DNA of 6,017 bases from Bacteroidota bacterium (GCA_009778375.1 WRJW01000132.1:1-6017); one strand, 5' to 3'. Counted from the stretch's first letter, positions 1-6,017 are shown. Program-made: numbers and translations. Notes: generated by a model from the letters alone, not told the origin.

Positions 1-974
1 TAACCTGCGCCATCATCCTGCTCCCTCCCTTGTTGATTGTTTTAGAAAACGAAACAGGGTTGGCTTTAGTCTACGCCGCTTTTTTCTTAGTGTTGTACCG
101 TGAGGGGTTATCGGGATGGATACCGATCTTTGGGATATTTGCCATTATTCTTTTTGCGCTTTCGATTATATGGGAAGAGGTACATGTTTTTATGATGATC
201 ACCGCCATTTGCGCAGCAGGGTATGCCTTAGTCTCCCGTAAGTGGGGTTATGTGGCGGGATTTCTCTCTCTTTTTATAACAGCCTGGCAATTAGTCCCCC
301 GTTTGTTTGGGGATCAGATTGACTGGAGCCCGACTCTTTGGTTTTTCATGCTGATCGCTCCTTTTTTGATCACCGGAATTGTTTATGCCTTTCGTTCCAG
401 ATTGCGTGTGCTTAGGCTAATTTTGTTGTGCTTTTGCGCTTCTTTTGCCATTGTTCTCTCCGTTGATTATTTTTTTAACCATATTCTCCACGAACATCAA
501 CGAATGCGGATCCTGATATTGCTGGGCAAAGAAGAAGACCCTCAGGGCGCCGGATACAACGTGCATCAATCTAAAGTAGCTATCGGATCGGGAGGATTTT
601 GGGGCAAAGGCTTCTTGAGAGGTACCCAAACCAAGTACAATTTTGTGCCGGAACAAACCACCGACTTTATCTTCTGTACCATTGGCGAGGAGTGGGGATT
701 TTGGGGATCTTGTGTCGTTATCGCCCTCTTTCTGGCGCTATTTTACCGTATCATTCTCATTGCCGAACGGCAAAAAGACCAGTTTACCCGCATCTACGGC
801 TACTGTGTGGCGTCTTGCTTTTTTGTTCATTTTTTTATCAATATCGGTATGACGATCGGGCTCATGCCGGTCATCGGAATCCCCCTGCCCTTTATCAGCT
901 ACGGAGGATCCTCTTTGTGGGCTTTTACCATACTCCTCTTCATCTTACTCAAATTGGATACCGCCAGGTGGTAG
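1..974 (+). CDS. rodA: RodA, SEDS-family peptidoglycan glycosyltransferase (3' part; 5' end outside window)
   Basis: RodA is the membrane glycan polymerase of the elongasome. It polymerises lipid II together with a class B penicillin-binding protein during cell-wall elongation. The open frame has no stop back to the window edge (first full codon at 3), so about 323 C-terminal residues are visible; the in-frame TTG at 30 is not the real start. Numbering from codon 3, SEDS signatures appear in order: LENETG (14-19, the QPDLG position of E. coli RodA), HQRMRI (165-170), GSGGFWGKG with GTQT, PEQTTDFIF (with the presumed catalytic Asp at 221), GEEWGFWG, NIGMTIGLMPVIGIPLPF, and SYGGSS (299-304). 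The rest is almost all hydrophobic membrane segments. Between the first two motifs there are about five hydrophobic stretches where E. coli has about one. FtsW is the main alternative, but the GTQT/PEQTTDFIF and NIGM...GIPLPF wording fits RodA better. The upstream partner gene (PBP2, mrdA) would be expected just outside the window. Confidence 0.93.
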   Translation, partial: TCAIILLPPLLIVLENETGLALVYAAFFLVLYREGLSGWIPIFGIFAIILFALSIIWEEVHVFMMITAICAAGYALVSRKWGYVAGFLSLFITAWQLVPRLFGDQIDWSPTLWFFMLIAPFLITGIVYAFRSRLRVLRLILLCFCASFAIVLSVDYFFNHILHEHQRMRILILLGKEEDPQGAGYNVHQSKVAIGSGGFWGKGFLRGTQTKYNFVPEQTTDFIFCTIGEEWGFWGSCVVIALFLALFYRIILIAERQKDQFTRIYGYCVASCFFVHFFINIGMTIGLMPVIGIPLPFISYGGSSLWAFTILLFILLKLDTARW

Positions 975-984
975 CGCCTTTTCG

Positions 985-1407
985 TTATTCAAAATCCTCA
1001 AAATAGAGCTCCGAAGCAACAGGTTCAACATCAATTATTGGCTCGTGGGCCCGAATCACCATCAACAAAGCCCCTTTTTGGAGTCTGTCTCCGTTTTTAA
1101 CGGCAATTTGCGTTACCCTCCCTGCAAAAGGCGCACGAATCACATTATGCATTTTCATGGCCACGTATACCATTAACTCCTGATCTTCTGCTACTTCATC
1201 ACCCTCCTGAACCATAAGCGCTAAGACCGAACCGGGAATAACGGAACGAATCTCTTCGGGATCCGGTTTTTGCCACGGTTTATGCAAGCCCATTTTTACC
1301 GAAGTTTGGGTAACATACCGTCGTCCTCCATCAGACACTTGAACATAAATTGTTGAATTGGCCAAAATCCCTGAACTCTTTTTGCTTTTCTTTTTCTTTT
1401 CTGCCAT
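985..1407 (-). CDS. Biotin carboxyl carrier protein of an acyl-CoA carboxylase or decarboxylase
   Basis: This 140-residue protein should carry covalently bound biotin and shuttle CO2 to or from the carboxyltransferase encoded just upstream. Residues 53-119 form a biotinyl/lipoyl-type barrel: VIPGSV at the first strand, then EGDEV, the attachment hairpin VAMKMHN with the biotinyl lysine at K85, APFAG, and KNGDRL. The residue three before the lysine is Val instead of the usual Glu of EAMKM (GTG codon at 1162-1164). The N-terminus is strongly lysine-rich (seven Lys in residues 4-10). There is no long Ala/Pro linker of the kind common in decarboxylase carriers, and the C-terminus ends in an acidic tail (YFEDFE). 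The ATG at 1407 lies 11 bp after the carboxyltransferase stop with no Shine-Dalgarno sequence, consistent with one transcript. Which holoenzyme it serves (propionyl-CoA carboxylase-like or methylmalonyl-CoA decarboxylase) is not settled by this sequence; a lipoyl role is unlikely because AMKM is the biotin form. Confidence 0.9.
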   Translation of the reverse strand: MAEKKKKSKKSSGILANSTIYVQVSDGGRRYVTQTSVKMGLHKPWQKPDPEEIRSVIPGSVLALMVQEGDEVAEDQELMVYVAMKMHNVIRAPFAGRVTQIAVKNGDRLQKGALLMVIRAHEPIIDVEPVASELYFEDFE

Positions 1408-1418
1408 ATTTGTACAGG

Positions 1419-2966
1419 TTAAAATGGAGGAATCCCATGTTTTTTGCTGGGCCGTTTAACCACCTTGTTGGCCGATATAGCCAACATATGTACCAAATGT
1501 GCCCGAGTTTCTTTGGGGTCAATGACGGCGTCAATATAGCCTTTGGCTGCTGCTACATACGGATTTGCAAACTTATTTTTATACTCTTCTACCTTTTGGC
1601 GACGCATGGCCACGGGGTTTCCGGCCTCCATGATTTCTTTTCTAAAAATAATATTGGCAGCTCCTTCAGGCCCCATAACCGCAATTTCGGCCGTCGGCCA
1701 GGCAAAAACAAAGTCTGCACGCAGGTGGCGCGAATTCATGGCAATATATCCTCCTCCGTATGCCTTGCGGAGGATAATGGTGATCCGGGGAACGGTGGCT
1801 TCGCTGTAGGCATACAACAACTTGGCTCCGTGGCGAATCACGCCGGCATGTTCCTGATCGATTCCTGGGAGGTACCCGGGTAAATCTTCCAAAGTTACCA
1901 TCGGAATATTAAAAGCATCGCAAAAACGAACAAATCGCGCCGCCTTGTCCGATGAATCGCAATCCAATACTCCCGCCAACACTGCCGGTTGATTGGCAAT
2001 AAAACCTACTGTTTTACCGTCGATCCGCCCATAACCAATCACGATGTTGGGGGCCCATAATTCCTGAACCTCCAAAAATTCAGACCTGTCGGTCAAAGCG
2101 CGGATTACATCCCGTACATCGTAAGGCTTGGTTGGATCTTCGGGAACAATCTTGTCAATTTTAAACTCCTTTAATGGAGCTTTGGTTTCGCGATGCTGCA
2201 ATTTTTCGTCGTTATTGGCAGGAATATACGATAGCAGGGCTTTTATCTGAGCAAAACAATCGGTTTCTGTCTTGGCAAAAAAATGGGCATTCCCGGTAAT
2301 CTCGCTGTGCACCCGCGCTCCGCCCAACGATTCCATGTCGATCTCTTCTCCCAATACCGATTTTATTACCTCGGGGCCGGTAATAAACATTTTGGAAATT
2401 TTATCTACCACAAAAACATAATCGGTCAATGCCGGAGAATAGACCGCCCCTCCGGCACATGGCCCCAAAATGACCGACAGCTGGGGAATCACCCCGCTGG
2501 CCTGAGTGTTGCGGTAAAAAATCTCTCCGTAACCGGCTAAGGAGTTAACCCCTTCCTGAATCCGCGCTCCTCCCGAATCGTTTATCCCAATCAGGGGAAT
2601 GCGCATCCTCAGGGCATAGTCCATAATTTTGGTAATCTTGCGGGCATGCATGGATCCAAGCGATCCTCCGGCCACCGTAAAATCTTGGGCATAAATAGCC
2701 ACCGGACGTCCGTTTACCGATCCGGTTCCGATTACCACCCCATCTCCGGGCAGGGCCTTTCCATCCATACCAAACTCTCTGGCATCGTGCTCAATAAAAA
2801 GGTCGTATTCGTAAAAGGAACCGGGGTCAAGCAATTGATTAATCCGCTCGCGGGCAGGCAACTTTCCCATGGCAATCTGTTTGGCAATGGCCGATGCCCC
2901 TCCCCCTTCCACAGCTCGCGCAGTGCGTTCTTTAAGTTCCTTAACTTTTTTTCCAAATAGGTTCAT
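1419..2966 (-). CDS. Acyl-CoA carboxylase carboxyltransferase (PccB / MmdA family)
   Basis: This 515-residue enzyme is the carboxyltransferase half of a biotin-dependent acyl-CoA carboxylase, or the alpha subunit of a methylmalonyl-CoA decarboxylase. It moves a carboxyl group between carboxybiotin and an acyl-CoA such as propionyl-CoA. It has the two crotonase-like halves of the family at the usual length. N-terminal half: KLPARERINQLLDPGSF (35-51), GGSLGSMHARKI, INDSGGARIQEGV, and GPCAGGAVYSPALTDY with the first oxyanion-hole glycines near 172-173. C-terminal half: LEDLPGYLPGIDQE (359-372), RKAYGGGYIAMNS (second oxyanion hole near 405-406), and AWPTAEIAVMGPEGAANI. It ends in KKHGIPPF, a tail typical of the family. 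Residue 408 is Ile, at the position that sets acyl specificity in Streptomyces PccB (Asp422). The ATG at 2966 has no Shine-Dalgarno sequence and sits just downstream of a TACTTTTG promoter element. The gene leads a two-gene unit with the biotin carrier; no biotin carboxylase gene adjoins it. Confidence 0.94.
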   Translation of the reverse strand: MNLFGKKVKELKERTARAVEGGGASAIAKQIAMGKLPARERINQLLDPGSFYEYDLFIEHDAREFGMDGKALPGDGVVIGTGSVNGRPVAIYAQDFTVAGGSLGSMHARKITKIMDYALRMRIPLIGINDSGGARIQEGVNSLAGYGEIFYRNTQASGVIPQLSVILGPCAGGAVYSPALTDYVFVVDKISKMFITGPEVIKSVLGEEIDMESLGGARVHSEITGNAHFFAKTETDCFAQIKALLSYIPANNDEKLQHRETKAPLKEFKIDKIVPEDPTKPYDVRDVIRALTDRSEFLEVQELWAPNIVIGYGRIDGKTVGFIANQPAVLAGVLDCDSSDKAARFVRFCDAFNIPMVTLEDLPGYLPGIDQEHAGVIRHGAKLLYAYSEATVPRITIILRKAYGGGYIAMNSRHLRADFVFAWPTAEIAVMGPEGAANIIFRKEIMEAGNPVAMRRQKVEEYKNKFANPYVAAAKGYIDAVIDPKETRAHLVHMLAISANKVVKRPSKKHGIPPF

Positions 2967-2986
2967 AAAACTATATTTTATGCGAA

Positions 2987-3016
2987 CAAAAGTAAAAATT
3001 TATTTGATAAACCAAG
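2987..3016 (-). promoter_or_regulatory. Bacteroidota-type promoter for the carboxyltransferase-biotin carrier unit
   Basis: Read leftward, TACTTTTG (2987-2994) matches the Bacteroidota -7 element TAnnTTTG. A CTTGG at 3012-3016 lies about 17-18 bases upstream and could serve as the -33 element, whose consensus is TTTG at a spacing of roughly 19-21. Transcription would begin near 2980, leaving a leader of only about 14 AT-rich bases before the ATG at 2966. The element match is seen directly; promoter activity is inferred. Confidence 0.6.
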
Positions 3017-3035
3017 CATTCAGGTAAAATATTCG

Positions 3036-3043
3036 TACTTTTG
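3036..3043 (+). promoter_or_regulatory. Bacteroidota-type -7 element for gcvP
   Basis: TACTTTTG on the plus strand matches TAnnTTTG exactly and is the same octamer as the leftward element 41 bp away. No convincing -33 TTG is found at the normal spacing: the nearest TTTG (3003-3006) is 29 bases upstream, which is too far. Transcription would begin near 3050, giving an AT-rich leader of about 29 bases without a Shine-Dalgarno sequence. The weak -33 region may mean lower basal activity or dependence on an activator; that is inference. Confidence 0.55.
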
Positions 3044-3078
3044 CCACTCGTTAAACCCCTATAATATATTACCCTAAT

Positions 3079-5898
3079 ATGGATTCTTCCTTTGCATACC
3101 GCCATAACGGCCCTCGTCCACACGAAATAGCTGAAATGTTACAAATTATCGGAGTCGATTCTTTAGACGCCCTCACGGATCAAACCATACCTTCCGATAT
3201 TCGCCTCCTCCAACCCCTCTCTTTGGACGCTCCGCTCAGCGAACACGACTATCTGAATAAACTCAAAGATTTAGCCTCCAAAAATCAACCTTTCCGCTCC
3301 CTGATTGGGATGGGCTGGTACGGTACCGCAACCCTGCCCGTGGTCATGCGCAACATCTTTGAAAATCCATCGTGGTACACCTCTTACACTCCTTATCAGG
3401 CCGAAATTTCTCAGGGCCGTTTAGAGGCATTGCTTAACTTTCAAACCATGATTGTGAGCCTGACCGGATTGCCCTTGGCCAATTGCTCGCTGTTGGACGA
3501 ATCCACCGCAGCCGCCGAGGCGATGCGCATGATGTACGAACTCCGTCCCCGCGATGCCGTCAAGGCCGGGAAGAACCTGTTTTTTGCAGACCAAAATATT
3601 TTTCCGCAGACCCTGTCGGTGCTCCAAACTCGGGCCGAAGCCTTGGGGATTAACCTTCAAATCGGCGATTACCAAAACCATCCCTTCTCCGACCTCTGTT
3701 TTGGTGCTATGGTTCAATATCCGGCTGCCAACGGGGAGGTCAGAGACTATCGCGATTTTTGTAACGCGGCCCACGAAAAGGGGGTATTAGTAACGGCCGT
3801 TTGCGACCTGCTGGCTCTATCCATACTCAAAGAACCCGCATCCTGGGGGGCCGATATTGCCGTAGGCAGCGCCCAACGCTTTGGATTGCCCATGGGTTTT
3901 GGAGGCCCTACCACCGGTTATATGGCTTGTCGCGAGGAGTATAAACGCCAAATGCCCGGACGAATTATTGGCATCTCGGTGGATCGTTTGGGTAATCCCG
4001 CCTACCGAATGGCCCTCCAAACACGAGAACAACACATCAAACGCGAAAAAGCCACCTCCAATATCTGCACCGCCTCTGCCCTGATGGCCTCCATGGCGGG
4101 AATGTATGCCGTCTACCACGGCAGCAAGGGGATCCGCAATATTGCCCTGCGCATAGCCTCATACACCCATATTGCAGCAAATCTGTTAGAAACAGGCGGC
4201 TTCAAACTCCGCACCTCTCATTTCTTTGACACCATAGAAGTATACGATATTGATGCGCTGGAGATACGCTCCCAAGCCGTAGCCGCCGGCTTCAATTTTT
4301 ACTATCCCGATGCACACAGCGTCCGCATCAGTTTTGACGAACTGACTACCCTGGAAGAAACCATAAACATACTTGATATTTTTGGGATTAATGCCTGTAT
4401 CATGCCACTCGACAGCAACTATGCTACTCCACTTTATATGGAACGCCTTGCTCCCGCCCTTACCGAGTCCATTTTTAATACCTACCATTCCGAAACGGAT
4501 CTGATGCGCTACATCAAAAAGTTAGAGCGCCGCGACATCTCTTTAACCCATTCTATGATTCCCTTGGGCTCCTGCACCATGAAACTGAACGCCGCTGCCG
4601 AAATGTTGCCGCTAAGTTGGTCGGAGTGGAGTAACATCCACCCCTTTGCCCCCGCCGAACAGGTCGCCGGTTATATGGAATTAATCCGGGAATTGGAAGA
4701 CGATTTAGCCGTAATCACCGGATTGAGCGCTACCTCTTTGCAACCAAATTCCGGAGCCGCCGGAGAGTATGCCGGATTGATGGTGATCCGTGCCTATCAT
4801 TTGGCGCGCAAACAACCGCAACGTACTATTGTCCTGATTCCCACCTCTGCCCACGGCACCAACCCCGCCAGCGCCGCCATGGCCGGAATGGAAATTGTAT
4901 TGGTGGGGTGTGACGAGAAAGGAAACATCAACGTAGAGGAGCTGCGCACCAAAGCCATGGAACACAAAGAACGACTCTCCTGCATGATGATTACCTATCC
5001 TTCTACCCATGGGGTATTTGAGGTAAAAATCAGGGAAATCATAGAGATTGTTCACCAAAACGGAGGATTGGTCTATATGGACGGGGCCAACATGAACGCC
5101 CAGGTGGGCCTTACCAACCCCGGCTTTATAGGTGCAGACGTATGCCACCTCAACCTCCACAAAACCTTTGCCATGCCCCATGGAGGCGGAGGTCCGGGCT
5201 TAGGGCCTATTTGTGTCGCCAAAGAATTGGCCCCCTACCTTCCCGCTCACCCCATAGTTCCCTGCGGAGGAGCCGGCATGGGTGCCACAGGATCCGCCCC
5301 CTACGGCAGTCCCCTCTTGCTCCCCATTACCCACGCCTATATTAAAATGCTGGGAGCAGAAGGCTTAAAAAGGGCAACCCAAATTGCTATCTTAAATGCC
5401 AACTACCTGTCGGTACAACTCCAATCAACCTATCCCACCGTATATACCGGCGCTGGGGGCCGCATTGCCCACGAATGTATCTTAGACCTCCGTTCTTTTC
5501 GCAAGGAGTACGGCATAGACGCTACCGATATTGCCAAACGGTTGATGGACTACGGATTTCATGCCCCAACCCTTTCTTTTCCGGTGGTAGACACCTTGAT
5601 GGTAGAGCCCACCGAGAGCGAATCTTTGGCCGAACTCAACCGTTTTATGGAAGCCATGCTGGCCATTAAGGCCGAATGCGAAGCGGTCAAAAACGGTAGT
5701 GCCGATAAAGAGGACAACCTCCTCAAAAACGCCCCACACACCGCTCAGGAAGTATGCGCCAACCATTGGAGTCACCCCTATTCCCGCGAAGAAACCGCCT
5801 ACCCCTTACCATGGATACGCGACAATAAGTTTTGGCCCCACGTCTCCCGCGTAGACAATGGTTACGGAGACCGAAATTTAGTATGTGCGTGCACATAG
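3079..5898 (+). CDS. gcvP: Glycine dehydrogenase (decarboxylating), glycine cleavage P-protein, single chain
   Basis: GcvP is the cytoplasmic PLP enzyme that decarboxylates glycine and passes the aminomethyl group to the lipoyl arm of H-protein, the first step of the glycine cleavage system. The 939-residue chain fuses the two halves that are separate (GcvPA/GcvPB) in some bacteria. N-terminal half: RHNGP (8-12), IGMGWYGT, NPSWYTSYTPYQAEISQGR (96-114), LLDESTAAAEAM, GSAQRFGLPMGFGGP, and TREQHIKREKATSNICT. C-terminal catalytic half: YHSETDLMRY, MIPLGSCTMKLNAAAEM (493-509), QPNSGAAGEYAG, SAHGTNPASA, YPSTHGVFE, and MDGANMNAQVG. LNLHKTF holds the PLP lysine K695, followed by the glycine-rich HGGGGPG loop (701-707). 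The chain closes with MVEPTESES and YGDRNLVCACT. The start at 3079 matches the family's N-terminus. The C-terminus stops right after the Cys-x-Cys, about six to eight residues earlier than in E. coli, and overlaps the convergent hydrolase gene. gcvH and gcvT are not adjacent, and I see no glycine riboswitch in the short upstream region. Confidence 0.97.
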   Translation: MDSSFAYRHNGPRPHEIAEMLQIIGVDSLDALTDQTIPSDIRLLQPLSLDAPLSEHDYLNKLKDLASKNQPFRSLIGMGWYGTATLPVVMRNIFENPSWYTSYTPYQAEISQGRLEALLNFQTMIVSLTGLPLANCSLLDESTAAAEAMRMMYELRPRDAVKAGKNLFFADQNIFPQTLSVLQTRAEALGINLQIGDYQNHPFSDLCFGAMVQYPAANGEVRDYRDFCNAAHEKGVLVTAVCDLLALSILKEPASWGADIAVGSAQRFGLPMGFGGPTTGYMACREEYKRQMPGRIIGISVDRLGNPAYRMALQTREQHIKREKATSNICTASALMASMAGMYAVYHGSKGIRNIALRIASYTHIAANLLETGGFKLRTSHFFDTIEVYDIDALEIRSQAVAAGFNFYYPDAHSVRISFDELTTLEETINILDIFGINACIMPLDSNYATPLYMERLAPALTESIFNTYHSETDLMRYIKKLERRDISLTHSMIPLGSCTMKLNAAAEMLPLSWSEWSNIHPFAPAEQVAGYMELIRELEDDLAVITGLSATSLQPNSGAAGEYAGLMVIRAYHLARKQPQRTIVLIPTSAHGTNPASAAMAGMEIVLVGCDEKGNINVEELRTKAMEHKERLSCMMITYPSTHGVFEVKIREIIEIVHQNGGLVYMDGANMNAQVGLTNPGFIGADVCHLNLHKTFAMPHGGGGPGLGPICVAKELAPYLPAHPIVPCGGAGMGATGSAPYGSPLLLPITHAYIKMLGAEGLKRATQIAILNANYLSVQLQSTYPTVYTGAGGRIAHECILDLRSFRKEYGIDATDIAKRLMDYGFHAPTLSFPVVDTLMVEPTESESLAELNRFMEAMLAIKAECEAVKNGSADKEDNLLKNAPHTAQEVCANHWSHPYSREETAYPLPWIRDNKFWPHVSRVDNGYGDRNLVCACT

Positions 5899-6017
5899 GA
5901 GCTTAATGCCTCCGCCATTCTTAAAAACCCCAAGTCGGTAAGGTGCACTCCGTCAACGGTGGCTTCGGCATCGACTCCGATAAGGTTGTCGGCAGGAATA
6001 TAAAAAAGTTGCCCGTA
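5862..6017 (-). CDS. SGNH/GDSL-type hydrolase, C-terminal fragment (5' part outside window)
   Basis: Reading leftward from the window edge, 51 codons stay open until a TAA at 5862-5864. The fragment contains EATVDGVHLTDLGFLRMAEAL. The D-G-V-H (visible residues 22-25, bases 5943-5954) followed by TDLG is the last conserved block of SGNH/GDSL hydrolases, where the Asp and His complete the Ser-Asp-His triad. The commoner wording is DGxHPTDLG; here Leu replaces Pro. The family comprises esterases and acylhydrolases acting on lipids, acetylated sugars or similar esters; this fragment does not reveal the substrate, and any signal peptide or N-terminal domain would lie beyond 6017. Its last 11 codons and stop overlap the end of gcvP on the opposite strand by 37 bp. 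The frame is inferred from this motif alone, but the motif is specific. Confidence 0.78.
   Translation of the reverse strand, partial: YGQLFYIPADNLIGVDAEATVDGVHLTDLGFLRMAEALSSYVHAHTKFRSP

Noticed and set aside
959..980. Intrinsic terminator at the rodA/carrier junction
   Set aside because: The hairpin is short with a G-U pair and the T-run is only four bases and six bases away from the stem; too weak to annotate as a terminator.
599..1006. 135-codon plus-strand frame overlapping the rodA 3' end and reaching into the carrier gene
   Set aside because: It is out of frame with clear SEDS motifs, has no independent start signal, and its translation resembles no family known to me.
1350..1883. 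177-codon plus-strand open frame antisense to the carboxyltransferase and carrier genes
   Set aside because: The opposite strand encodes strongly conserved enzymes through this stretch; the plus-strand translation shows no recognisable domain and has the Phe/His/Gly-rich look of a shadow frame.
3060..3071. TATAAT-like sequence and perfect palindrome TAATATATTA just upstream of gcvP
   Set aside because: A sigma-70 style -10 box is not the main promoter form in Bacteroidota, there is no matching -35, and a start here would leave almost no leader. Short A/T palindromes are expected by chance in such leaders.
2967..3078. Possible glycine riboswitch before gcvP
   Set aside because: The whole divergent region is 112 bp, the expected gcvP leader is about 29 bases, and no paired G-rich aptamer structure is visible.
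4705..5181. 158-codon minus-strand open frame inside gcvP
   Set aside because: It lies opposite the most conserved catalytic part of GcvP, and its Gly/His/Val-rich translation matches nothing I recognise; gcvP coding constraint explains the absence of stops.
1..6017. A novel multi-gene defence, mobile or biosynthetic system
   Set aside because: All long coding regions belong to well-known housekeeping families; I found no direct repeats, integrase, transposase, toxin-antitoxin pair or CRISPR-like array.

Overview
The window looks like ordinary chromosomal DNA of a member of the Bacteroidota, probably Bacteroidales. The support is: a RodA with the long, extra-membrane-segment layout I associate with this phylum; two copies of TACTTTTG, which fits the Bacteroidota -7 promoter element TAnnTTTG; no Shine-Dalgarno sequence before any visible start; and a single-chain glycine decarboxylase resembling Bacteroidales versions. 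The genus cannot be named from sequence alone.

Layout from left to right. The 3' part of rodA (+) opens the window and stops at 974. After a 10-bp gap comes the end of a leftward two-gene unit: a biotin carboxyl carrier protein (985-1407) preceded by an acyl-CoA carboxylase/decarboxylase carboxyltransferase (1419-2966), 11 bp apart and read right to left. A 112-bp divergent promoter region (2967-3078) separates this unit from rightward gcvP (3079-5898), a full glycine cleavage P-protein. The window closes with the last 51 codons of a leftward SGNH/GDSL hydrolase, whose 3' end overlaps gcvP tail to tail by 37 bp.

Functionally there are three unrelated housekeeping themes: cell-wall elongation (RodA), biotin-dependent carboxyl transfer on acyl-CoA (carboxyltransferase plus carrier; neither a biotin carboxylase nor a membrane decarboxylase subunit is present here), and one-carbon/glycine metabolism (GcvP, without gcvH or gcvT beside it). 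The gene order is compact, with almost no space at either convergent junction.

I see no RNA gene, mobile element, CRISPR array or obviously new multi-gene system. Points worth a second look are small-scale: a non-canonical biotinylation motif in the carrier, the missing biotin carboxylase, the shortened and overlapping gcvP end, the mirrored promoter pair, and the membrane insertion in RodA.
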